NCBI GenBank assembly: GCA_965221145.1
Contig: OZ244877.1
Coordinates: 1,984,001-2,048,000, forward strand
Source: Bin5 sp965221145
GTDB taxonomy: Bacteria; Chloroflexota; Anaerolineae; Caldilineales; Caldilineaceae
Direction: 5' to 3'
DNA length: 64,000 bases
Made by a program: the position numbers and the translations under genes. Below are positions 1-7,424 of this stretch, piece after piece; the stretch's first letter is position 1; each line of letters opens with the position of its first letter. Under the pieces are notes generated by a model. The model was given only the letters and a program-made list of their open reading frames with translations, was not told the DNA's origin and did no database searches.

Positions 1-95
1 CCCTACTATCCCAGCTTTCCAGCCGACTTAGCGAAAGTCCTAATAAGCCAAATTCTTGATAAACAAAACAAGATAATCTCCGCAGGGAGGATCGC

Positions 96-431
96 GTGTT
101 CGGTTATGCATTGAGAGAAGCTTACCAAAGTTTTCTTCTGGCTGCGCAAGCTTCTCCATACCACCTGCTCCGTCTAATGTTTCTAAATCTCTTGTTCGGT
201 ACCGGTCCTGCAATTATTCTATACCTGCAGAAAATAATTATAGACGAGATAACTTTATCAACGATGCTACCGTCAGGAGATCTTCTGGATTGGATTGGCT
301 CCCACCCGCTGCTCTGGAATAGCATAATAGGCTTTGTCATTATCAATCTCTTACTCGATTCAATTGAAACCATTGCTGGCTTTGAGGCCAACACATTCTG
401 CGAGAGCGTACTAGGGCCTTATGCTAGTTAG
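96..431 (+). pseudogene. ABC transporter, 5' fragment cut by an insertion sequence
   Basis: This is the N-terminal part of a fused permease/ATPase ABC exporter. The GTG start at 96 is preceded by AGGGAGG at 84-90, a good ribosome binding site. The visible part has two hydrophobic stretches (about residues 25-45 and 75-95) that fit the first transmembrane helices of an exporter. Genuine coding sequence stops at 412. The last residues before the stop at 429-431 come from the inverted repeat of the inserted element. Removing 413-1429 joins this fragment in frame to the fragment starting at 1430, giving a protein of about 616 residues, the usual length for a half-transporter exporter. The gene is therefore an insertionally inactivated ABC transporter. 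Confidence 0.8.
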
Positions 432-1426
432 CGTTTGAAAAAAGTCCCCTGGTGAGATAACTTTGGAGTTCGGCACCAACCAAAGCGACTCACCAGGAGG
501 ACCAACCGAATGATAGCTCACTTTGACGACTTCTGTCTATGGACATATGTGCTGGTTGACGACATGAGCCAGGTACTGGAAAGGCATCTGAGACGACCGG
601 GGCCAGAGCCGGCGTGTAGCGATAGTGAATTGATAGCCATCTGTCTGATCGGCGAATGCCTGGGTTGGGATGTGGAAACAGAGTTACTCAGTCATATGCA
701 GGCACATCGGGATAAGTTTCCTATCTTGCCGGAGCAGAGCCGCTTCAATCGGCGACGACGTAACTTGATGTGGATTATCAATGAGATGCGGCGCATGATG
801 TTGGCCCAGATGGACCTCTTTTGGGATGAGCAGTGTGTACTCGATAGTCTGCCCATTCCTGTGGTTCAGTTCCATCTGGCGCCGCAATCGCGCGGCAATT
901 GGTCTGCGCATGGGGCAAATTATGGGAAAGTCTCCTCCAAAAAAATGACGGTCTTCGGTTTCAAGCTCCATATGCTGATCACGATAGGTGGCCTCATCCT
1001 CGATTTCGAGCTGGCTCCTGCCAGCGTCGGCGACTTGGCTATCGGTCGCGAACTGCTGGAAGAACACTGCAACCGCATCGTCATCGGCGACAAGGCCTAC
1101 ATCAGTGCAGCGGTCGCGGATGAACTCTGGCAACACAATCGCATCCGCCTGCTCACCAAGCCGCGCAGCAACCAGAAAAAACAGATCTCTGCATCTGCCC
1201 GTCGCCTCTACGACTCGGTCCGCCAAATCATCGAAACGGTTAACAGTCAACTGGGCGCTCAATTCTCGATTGAAACCAACCATGCACACACTTTCCGGGG
1301 CTTGTGTGCCCGGCTCTACACCAAGTTGACCGCCCACACCTTATGCATCTATATCAACCGCCTCTTGGGCGTACATGACTATCTGCAAATTAAGAAACTG
1401 GCCTTTCCTAACTAGCATAAGGCCCT
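413..1426 (+). mobile_element. IS982-like insertion sequence (1014 bp)
   Basis: The element is bounded by 19-bp perfect inverted repeats: AGGGCCTTATGCTAGTTAG at the left, and its reverse complement ending at 1426. The triplet ACT occurs on both sides (410-412 and 1427-1429) and fits a 3-bp target duplication. Element plus one triplet is 1017 bp, a multiple of three, and its removal restores the interrupted ABC transporter frame exactly, which independently supports these ends. It carries one intact transposase. The IS982 assignment rests on transposase length and motifs; the short target duplication is compatible with that family. Confidence 0.85.
510..1415 (+). CDS. IS982-like family DDE transposase
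   Basis: This 301-residue protein is probably the transposase that moves the element around it. The ATG at 510 follows AGGAGG at 495-500 with a 9-base spacer. Candidate catalytic acids are the Asp in VLDSLPIPV (about residue 111), the Asp in IVIGDKAYIS (about residue 195) and the Glu in QIIETVNSQLG (about residue 242). Their order and spacing fit the DDE fold of IS982 and related families. The frame is intact from end to end, so the element may still be active. The antisense open frame over it is a shadow. Confidence 0.85.
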   Translation: MIAHFDDFCLWTYVLVDDMSQVLERHLRRPGPEPACSDSELIAICLIGECLGWDVETELLSHMQAHRDKFPILPEQSRFNRRRRNLMWIINEMRRMMLAQMDLFWDEQCVLDSLPIPVVQFHLAPQSRGNWSAHGANYGKVSSKKMTVFGFKLHMLITIGGLILDFELAPASVGDLAIGRELLEEHCNRIVIGDKAYISAAVADELWQHNRIRLLTKPRSNQKKQISASARRLYDSVRQIIETVNSQLGAQFSIETNHAHTFRGLCARLYTKLTAHTLCIYINRLLGVHDYLQIKKLAFPN

Positions 1427-1429
1427 ACT

Positions 1430-2963
1430 AGGTAAAATTAAGACAAGAATGTACAAGAAGATAGCAGAATTTAATGATATTGCTTTATTTGAGAATCCTG
1501 AACTTTTAAATACGGTACAACTGGCGCTAGATGGTATTCCCAGACTAAGCCATCTCTCTTTCATTCTTGGAAACCTTTTAATGGGCTTTTTTAGTTTTGT
1601 TCCTGTATTCTTGTTATCCTTTTCGATTACATGGTGGATTCCGTTCGTTATTTTGATACTGGCCATACCCTCAATTTATGTGCAAATTCGCTATGAAGAA
1701 GAGGGTTGGGGGGTTGAGCGCTCGCAAGCTGGTATTGTAAGGAGAATGAATATTTCCGAAGGAGTGCTAACGCAAGGAGAATATGCGAAAGAGTTGCGGT
1801 TATTTCAACTGCAATCTCTTTTTCTTGATCGCTGGCGCAGACTTTTCTGGAATGCCTTTGATGAAATGTATGAAGTTCGCAAGAAAGGAACCCGCGTCAT
1901 TTTGTTGTGGTCAGTCCTGAGTGGACTGGGAGTGGGGGCGCCGTTCATATATATCGTCTGGGCAACCTTAAATGGAATCTACACGCTTGGGGATTTAGCC
2001 CTTTACGCTGGGATAGTATTTCAAGCCCGCAGAAGTCTTTACGTGTTAATCGGAAACATAGCAGAGCTTCACAACGCCGCTTTGGGCGCCATGCCAATTT
2101 TTCAACTTCTGAATTTGCAGGCTTCCATACAAGACATATCAATGCCGGAGACAAATATCGGAGTGGATTCAGGCATCACAATCAATGACCTTTCCTTCTC
2201 ATATCCAAATAGCAAGAGGCAAGTGCTCAAAGATATCAATCTGACGATTAAACCAGGTGAGACAGTAGCGATTGTAGGCAAAAACGGCGCCGGCAAAACA
2301 ACGCTCATGAAACTGATTTGCCGTTTATATGATCCTCAAGAGGGGTCGATTGGCTGGGATGGCAAAGATATTCGTTCTATTGAACTGGAAACCTTGCGCC
2401 GCAATATAGCTGTTGTGATGCAAGATTACGCTAAGTTTCCAACAACAGCCCGAGAAAATATCGGATTTGGACTGTTGGAAAAATTGAATGACGATCCTGC
2501 CATTATGGGTGCAGCGGAGAAATCAGGCATGAGACAAGCATTCGAATCCTTGCCGGATTCTCTTGAGACGCCATTGACGAAACAACTGGAAAATGGCACT
2601 GAACTGTCTGGCGGTCAGTGGCAACGCGTTGCGCTTGCCAGGGCCCTGATCAGGCATTCTCAGGCTAAGCTTCTAATTCTGGATGAACCGACTGCTGCTC
2701 TTGACCCTACGATAGAACATGAAATTTACAACCTTTTCCGCGAGATGGCGCGCAATAAAATGGCTGTCTTTATCAGTCATCGTCTGCCCCTTGCGCGCAC
2801 AGCTGATAAAATTATCGTCATCGATGAAGGTGAGGTTGTCGAAACAGGGCCACATGATGAGCTGATGGCAACGAATGGGCTATACAGTCAGATGTTCACA
2901 CTGCAAGCAAGTGGTTATTTGAGTGAAGAAGCTAACAGGAGTACCCCTCATGTCCATGTCTAA
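1430..2963 (+). pseudogene. ABC transporter, 3' fragment (permease and ATPase)
   Basis: This is the remaining four fifths of the exporter interrupted at 412. The longest open frame with a start inside it begins at ATG 1449 (504 residues). It holds the rest of the membrane domain and then a complete ATPase domain: Walker A GKNGAGKTT at about residues 277-285, signature LSGGQWQRVALARAL, Walker B LLILDEPTAALD and switch motif FISHRL. The ATPase part has no visible damage. Whether any of it is translated is unknown; with most of the first transmembrane helices missing it should not work as a transporter. It overlaps the following PqqD-like gene by 14 bases, which suggests one operon and a role in exporting a modified peptide. 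Confidence 0.8.
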
Positions 2964-3189
2964 ACTGTATATTAAATCTGATGATATCCTCTTTCAAGAG
3001 ATTGATAATGAAGGACTTTTTCTAAATCTTGAGTCGGGTCGCAATTTGCGTATGAACTCGACTGCGACCGAAATCTGGAACGAACTAGACTCGTCTTCAA
3101 ACGCAAATAACATCGCTAATGGTGTAGTTGACCCCATTGTTGTCCCCCTGCTTTCCTTGCATAGCCCGCCGATGGACAAGAACCGATAG
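2950..3189 (+). CDS. PqqD-like peptide-binding protein, C-terminus altered
   Basis: PqqD-like proteins bind the leader of a precursor peptide and hand it to modifying enzymes. The first 50 residues show the family pattern: DILFQEIDNEGLFLNLESG, then LRMNSTATEIWNELD. The ATG at 2950 follows AGGAG (2937-2941) with 8 bases between and lies inside the end of the ABC transporter gene. After NELDSSS the sequence no longer looks like the family; the usual last helix of about 30 residues is replaced by a proline-rich tail ending at 3189. I infer that the gene was cut and now runs into unrelated DNA. Together with the exporter it points to a dead lasso-peptide-like or other RiPP cluster. The function is inferred from the family only. 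Confidence 0.6.
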   Translation: MSMSKLYIKSDDILFQEIDNEGLFLNLESGRNLRMNSTATEIWNELDSSSNANNIANGVVDPIVVPLLSLHSPPMDKNR

Positions 3190-3377
3190 GACAGCCATTA
3201 CCCTTGGCCTACCGGTTCCCTTCCCCGTGCTCAACTATCTTACTCTTCTCAATTCCCAGCAATTCTACCAGCTTCCGCTATAGTGAGAATCACTGGGAAT
3301 GATCTGTCGATCATTGCATCTGTGCCACCTTGCAATCTGTCCGGCATAACAATGCAACAATGACGAATATAAAAAAA

Positions 3378-3526
3378 TGGTAGTGGTCACAAAGTAAGTG
3401 GTGAGGGCAAAGTCTGTGTCTGAACTGTGATTCTTGCAGTTCGGAGATTGCCATGATTCGGAGATGCACGGCCAAGAATGTCCATGCCACCGGATTGCCA
3501 GATCACTTACTATTCGACCACTACCA
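3378..3526. repeat. MITE-like element with 23-bp terminal inverted repeats
   Basis: The ends TGGTAGTGGTC-(4 bases)-AGTAAGTG at 3378-3400 and its inverse at 3504-3526 match at 20 of 23 positions. The 149-bp element is flanked on both sides by runs of seven A, which could be a target duplication. No coding sequence is visible inside. It looks like a non-autonomous transposable element of unknown parent. Confidence 0.6.
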
Positions 3527-3535
3527 AAAAAATAA

Positions 3536-3637
3536 GGGTGCATCCCAGATTTGGGGTTGTCCAGAGTAGCGGGCTGAGGGACACAGTGTAACTCCCCAGA
3601 GGTAGCCAGAAACTCGCCCCCATTTTGGGATGCACCC
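3536..3637. repeat. Small inverted-repeat element, GGGTGCATCCCA ends
   Basis: GGGTGCATCCCAGATTTGGGG at the left end and its near inverse at 3617-3637 bracket about 100 bp without a gene. The same GGGTGCATCCCA core recurs many times in the tandem repeats at 49.7-50.7 kb and at about 49.47 kb, so it belongs to a dispersed repeat family of this genome. The rest of the 3190-3695 gap outside the two elements shows only a promoter near its right end. Confidence 0.55.
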
Positions 3638-3652
3638 AAAGATAAATGCAAG

Positions 3653-3682
3653 TTGACCATGATCCTGCAACACTGGTATAAT
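3653..3682 (+). promoter_or_regulatory. Sigma-70-type promoter for the dioxygenase pair
   Basis: TTGACC at 3653-3658 and a perfect TATAAT at 3677-3682 are separated by 18 bases. Transcription would begin near 3690, so the ATG at 3696 would have almost no leader. This favours one of the later ATG codons of the downstream gene. Confidence 0.6.
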
Positions 3683-3734
3683 CGTATATCAGAGGATGTC
3701 CGAAAGAGGCCAAGTAGGCGCAAAACGGCGCAAC

Positions 3735-4547
3735 ATGGTGCGAATCATGGCAATGAGCAAAGTCTGTCACTTTCAAAGCCCTATCGTGACTGAGGCGCAA
3801 CGGTGTCAATTTCGCACGTTCGGCTTTGTCGCCTTCCGGCAACTCTTCACGCCGAACGAGATTGAGCGCTACGGTCAGGCGCTCGAACGCTTACTCCGCC
3901 GCAATCGGGGTGGCGTCGATTTCGATGGCAAAGAACGCGATGTTGTGAGTCCATTTATCGAGCACGACCGCGATGTCTTCTTCCCGCTGCTCGATGATGA
4001 ACGTCTGCTGGGGATCGTCGACGGTCTGCTCGGCGAAGACAGCCTTTTTACCGGCGGGAACGATGGCAACCTGTACGTGGGATCTACGCCATGGCATACC
4101 GACGTCAATGGCGTTTCGCCCAACGTACATACACTCCCCACGATGAAGACGGCCTTCTACCTTGATCCGGTCACGGACGGGCATGGCTGCCTGAGCGTGA
4201 TCGCCGGAAGCCACCATCCGGAGGTCTGCCGCCAGCTCTACGACGCCATTCAGGCCGGGGTCTTCGACATCAACTTGACCGATGTGCCCGGCCGGACACC
4301 GTTGCCGTCGATGCCGGGGGATGTGATGGCCTTCGACCATCGTCTGTGGCACTCGTCGTGGGGCGGCAAGGTCGGCCGGCGCATGTTCACATTCAACTGG
4401 GCCAGCTGTCCGAAGCAGGCGTGGGAAGAGCGTGTGGTTCCCTACAGCACCGGGTACAGCCAGCTTCTGATGGAGACGGCAGGACCCCGCCGCAAACAGA
4501 AGATCGCCAAACTGGCCGCCAGGATTCAAGAGAAGAATCAGTCGTGA
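3735..4547 (+). CDS. Phytanoyl-CoA dioxygenase (PhyH) family protein, paralogue 1
   Basis: This is a probable Fe(II)/2-oxoglutarate-dependent oxygenase with a double-stranded beta-helix. The metal triad is visible: His and Asp in PWHTDVNG, and the distal His in DHRLWHSSWGG, followed by an Arg (GRRMFTF) that would bind 2-oxoglutarate. The substrate is unknown; members of this family hydroxylate lipids, sterols, small metabolites or antibiotics. Starts at 3696, 3735, 3747 and 3753 are possible and none has a clear ribosome binding site. I chose 3735 because of the promoter at 3653-3682. The stop codon overlaps the GTG of the next gene (GTGA at 4544-4547), so the two paralogues are translationally coupled. 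Confidence 0.8.
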   Translation: MVRIMAMSKVCHFQSPIVTEAQRCQFRTFGFVAFRQLFTPNEIERYGQALERLLRRNRGGVDFDGKERDVVSPFIEHDRDVFFPLLDDERLLGIVDGLLGEDSLFTGGNDGNLYVGSTPWHTDVNGVSPNVHTLPTMKTAFYLDPVTDGHGCLSVIAGSHHPEVCRQLYDAIQAGVFDINLTDVPGRTPLPSMPGDVMAFDHRLWHSSWGGKVGRRMFTFNWASCPKQAWEERVVPYSTGYSQLLMETAGPRRKQKIAKLAARIQEKNQS

Positions 4548-5371
4548 ACGAGCAAATTGCATCAACATTTGGCGGGCAACGCCGTTTTTTCCAGACATTC
4601 GGGTACGTCGTTTTTCCGCAACTTTTCACGCCGAACGAGGTTGAACACTACGCCCGGGCGCTCATGCGCGTTGTCAGGCATCCGCGGGACCGGGCCACCA
4701 CCAATGGCACGGGCAGCCAGTATATGGAGTCATTTATCGAGCAAGACCCCGACGTCTTCTATCCGCTGCTCGACGATGACCGCCTGCTGAATGTCGTGGA
4801 TGGTCTGCTGGGCGCCGGTAGCCTCTACATCGGCAACGCTGGCGGTCTGGTCGCGGGGGATAGCGCCTGGCATACCGATGTCGCTGGCATTCTTCACACA
4901 TACAGCACGATGAAGACAGTATTCCACTGTGATCCGGTCTCGAAAGGCGAGGGCTGCCTGAGCCTTATTGCCGCCAGCCACATCCCCGATTACAGCCGTG
5001 ATCTCAACCAGGCAGTCAGAGATGGCGTCCTCGATATCCACTCGCCCGATCTGCCCGGAAGGGTGGATATCGGGTCAGCGCCGGGTGACGTCATCGTAGT
5101 CGACCAGCGGCTCTGGAAGTCGTCGTGGGGGGGAGCGAGCGGGGGCTGCCGCATGTTTGCCCTCGACTGGGCCGCATATCCGCAGCCTGGCTGGGAGGAG
5201 ATCTTTCTTGGCGGCTACCGCTACTACAGGCGGGATATCCCCAACAAGCAGGTTTTCACCGATCGTCTGCTGGCAACGGCCGGACCGCGTCGTAAACGGA
5301 AAATCGCCAAGATGTACGACATCATCGCCGTCGCCGAGCGTGACACAGGAAATAGATTTGACAGGAAATAG
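4544..5371 (+). CDS. Phytanoyl-CoA dioxygenase-like protein, paralogue 2, iron ligand replaced
   Basis: This 275-residue paralogue of the preceding protein shares the block (F/P)QLFTPNE(V/I)E, the block YPLLDD(D)RLL, and the end AGPRRK(R/Q)KIAK. The first two metal ligands are kept (AWHTDVAG), but the distal His is a Lys: DQRLWKSSWGG, encoded by AAG at the place where paralogue 1 has CAC. The GTG start at 4544 sits in the stop of the upstream gene with AGAGAAG a few bases before it. It may be catalytically dead and act as a partner of paralogue 1, or it may use altered chemistry. Both ideas are inference. The family assignment itself is firm. Confidence 0.8.
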   Translation: MNEQIASTFGGQRRFFQTFGYVVFPQLFTPNEVEHYARALMRVVRHPRDRATTNGTGSQYMESFIEQDPDVFYPLLDDDRLLNVVDGLLGAGSLYIGNAGGLVAGDSAWHTDVAGILHTYSTMKTVFHCDPVSKGEGCLSLIAASHIPDYSRDLNQAVRDGVLDIHSPDLPGRVDIGSAPGDVIVVDQRLWKSSWGGASGGCRMFALDWAAYPQPGWEEIFLGGYRYYRRDIPNKQVFTDRLLATAGPRRKRKIAKMYDIIAVAERDTGNRFDRK

Positions 5372-5403
5372 ATTTGAGTAGACGACCGTGGTGTAACGAT
5401 CGT

Positions 5404-5466
5404 TTTGAGGATTTCTTGCATTGGCGCTGGCATGGAAGACAATTCCGCCAAAAAATCTTCAAATTT
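5404..5466 (+). repeat. Dispersed repeat, second copy near 49.6 kb
   Basis: About 60 bp beginning TTTGAGGATTTCTTGCATTGG and ending in CCGCCAAAAAATCTTCAAAT match 49575-49634 at roughly three quarters of positions. Both copies lie in gene-free DNA. The rest of the 5372-5700 gap shows no gene; it ends with the ribosome binding site of the binding protein gene. Confidence 0.5.
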
Positions 5467-5700
5467 GCGCCTGTCAGTCATCTGCCGGCCGGATTCAAGA
5501 AGCCGGAACGAACTCTATCGGCGCATCTGCCTCAAAAGAGATGATCCAGGTCAGACTTGACACCTTCCAAGGAAGGGGGTGATGCCTTTCAAAGCACCAA
5601 CGAGCGCGTTTCGATGCCGGTCTGTCGATGGGTAGGGCTCGCCACCTCGGCGAGCGTCTAGGCGTGCGACATACGCACTGATCCAAAGGAGAAAATAGAC

Positions 5701-7158
5701 ATGCAAGCGAAGAACATGATGAGCCGACGCGATTTTCTACGCCTGTCAGCGATTGGCGCCGCGGGCGTCGTGGCAGCCGCCTGCGTCGCCCCGACAGCAG
5801 TCGAGGGGCCGGCCGAACCGGTGATGGAAGAGGCGATGGAAATCGAGTATCTGCACAAGGGCAACTGGCAGAACATTCTGAAGGGCAGCATCGATGACTT
5901 CGAAGCGACGACCGGTGTCAAAATCAAGCTGACGCAAGCGTCCGCAGCGGGAGCCCGATTGGATCTGCTTTCCAGGCTGGCGGCCGGCAACCCGCCCGAC
6001 ATCCATCAAGATCTGGGAAACAAGATCTTCGGCGAGATAGCCCGGGGCGTCTTTCTGCCGCTCGAGGACACGATAGATGCCTCGGAATGGGATATCACTG
6101 ATATCATTCAATCCGACGTCGAGGGCGGGAGTTGGGGCGGCAAATTCTATTTTGCGCCTGTCTTCCACAACTCGACTTACGGCCAGTTCCTGACCTACTG
6201 GAAGCCTTATTTCGATGAGGCGCGCATCCCCTATCCGACCGAGGAAAAATGGTTCGAGAACTACTCCGACTTTTACTCGGAGTTGACCAAGCTCAACCAG
6301 ACGGACGCCAGTGGCAACACCGTCCGCTGGGGATACGACAATTTCGTGCATTGGAGCGCCGCCCGCCTGCTTGGCGGCATTCTCGACCTGGGCGGCCACT
6401 GGTGGGACGATCAGAAAAAAGAGTTCACTCTCACGACAGACGAGGTGGTGGGGGCCATTAAGACCATCCACTTTGACGCCATCTGGGAGTACGGCTGTTC
6501 GCCGGATTCCGGGAATATGCCCGAGGGCGGCGGCTGGCAGACCTTCGATGAGGGCTATGCTACCTCAGCGGCAGAGCCGGCGCTACAGCATGCCGGCGGC
6601 GCGGGCAGGCCGGAGGCGATTCCGCTGATGGGCTACACCGAGATGCCGGGGCTGGTTGAGGGCAAACACAATATGGTCTACTACGAGACCCAGTCGATGG
6701 GCGCAGTGGCAGCGGCCCCGAAGAACAACCACGAGATGGCGTTGAAGTTCTGCATCAACCAGTTCAAGCCGGAGCCGCAGATATACGCGTGGAAAACATT
6801 TGCCCACGTTTCCGGGCTTAAGGACTTCGTGAACAATCCGGTTGCCATAGCCGATGCCGAGTCGGCTGGCAATTTCGGCATTTCCTTCGCCGACTATAAG
6901 CGGGCGGTCAACGATGAGCATACGTGGGTAGGTTGGGAATGGGGCGACATCGGACTTGCCACCTATGTGATGCTGCGCTGCTCGAATCGGTTTGTCACGA
7001 TTCCCGAAGAAATCGCTGCGTCCCTATGCGAAAATACAGGGGATATGAGGTCCGGGAATATCACGCCCGAGCAACTTGCCGAAGAGTGGCAGGAGGTGGC
7101 CACAACCTATCGCAGACAGTACTTCAAGAACATTGGCGTGGACCCGGATGCGGCGTAA
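5701..7158 (+). CDS. Sugar ABC transporter substrate-binding lipoprotein
   Basis: This is the extracellular binding protein of a carbohydrate importer (485 residues). The N-terminus has a twin-arginine motif SRRDFLRL (residues 8-15), a hydrophobic stretch and a lipobox VAAAC with Cys28, so it is probably exported folded and anchored by lipid. The body shows the type-1 extracellular solute-binding pattern, including KGSIDDFEATTGVKIKL and a DPPDI-like NPPDIHQD turn. AAGGAG at 5686-5691 lies 9 bases before the ATG. The matching permeases lie 4.7 kb downstream, separated by two membrane or surface genes on the same strand. I infer that the locus takes up a plant- or algal-type glycan or oligosaccharide; the sugar cannot be read from the sequence. 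Confidence 0.85.
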   Translation: MQAKNMMSRRDFLRLSAIGAAGVVAAACVAPTAVEGPAEPVMEEAMEIEYLHKGNWQNILKGSIDDFEATTGVKIKLTQASAAGARLDLLSRLAAGNPPDIHQDLGNKIFGEIARGVFLPLEDTIDASEWDITDIIQSDVEGGSWGGKFYFAPVFHNSTYGQFLTYWKPYFDEARIPYPTEEKWFENYSDFYSELTKLNQTDASGNTVRWGYDNFVHWSAARLLGGILDLGGHWWDDQKKEFTLTTDEVVGAIKTIHFDAIWEYGCSPDSGNMPEGGGWQTFDEGYATSAAEPALQHAGGAGRPEAIPLMGYTEMPGLVEGKHNMVYYETQSMGAVAAAPKNNHEMALKFCINQFKPEPQIYAWKTFAHVSGLKDFVNNPVAIADAESAGNFGISFADYKRAVNDEHTWVGWEWGDIGLATYVMLRCSNRFVTIPEEIAASLCENTGDMRSGNITPEQLAEEWQEVATTYRRQYFKNIGVDPDAA

Positions 7159-7424
7159 CCCGACCGCAACATCTCGACCCCTCGACAAGCGCAGGGCGAG
7201 GTAAGCTCGATACAGTGCATGTAGTCTTGGATTTGACTGGGGGCAGGCCGCGATCGCGCCTGTCTCCAGTTATGCTATTCCTCAGCAAGCGTTGCGCGCG
7301 CGGCGAGTATCATACCCCTGTAATGCCTGAAATCGCTCCTGCACATATTGTGCATCACGTTTCACGCATGCGACGGCGCTGCATGGCGTCTTTCAGATAA
7401 AACCTGGCGGAAAGACAGGGACAG

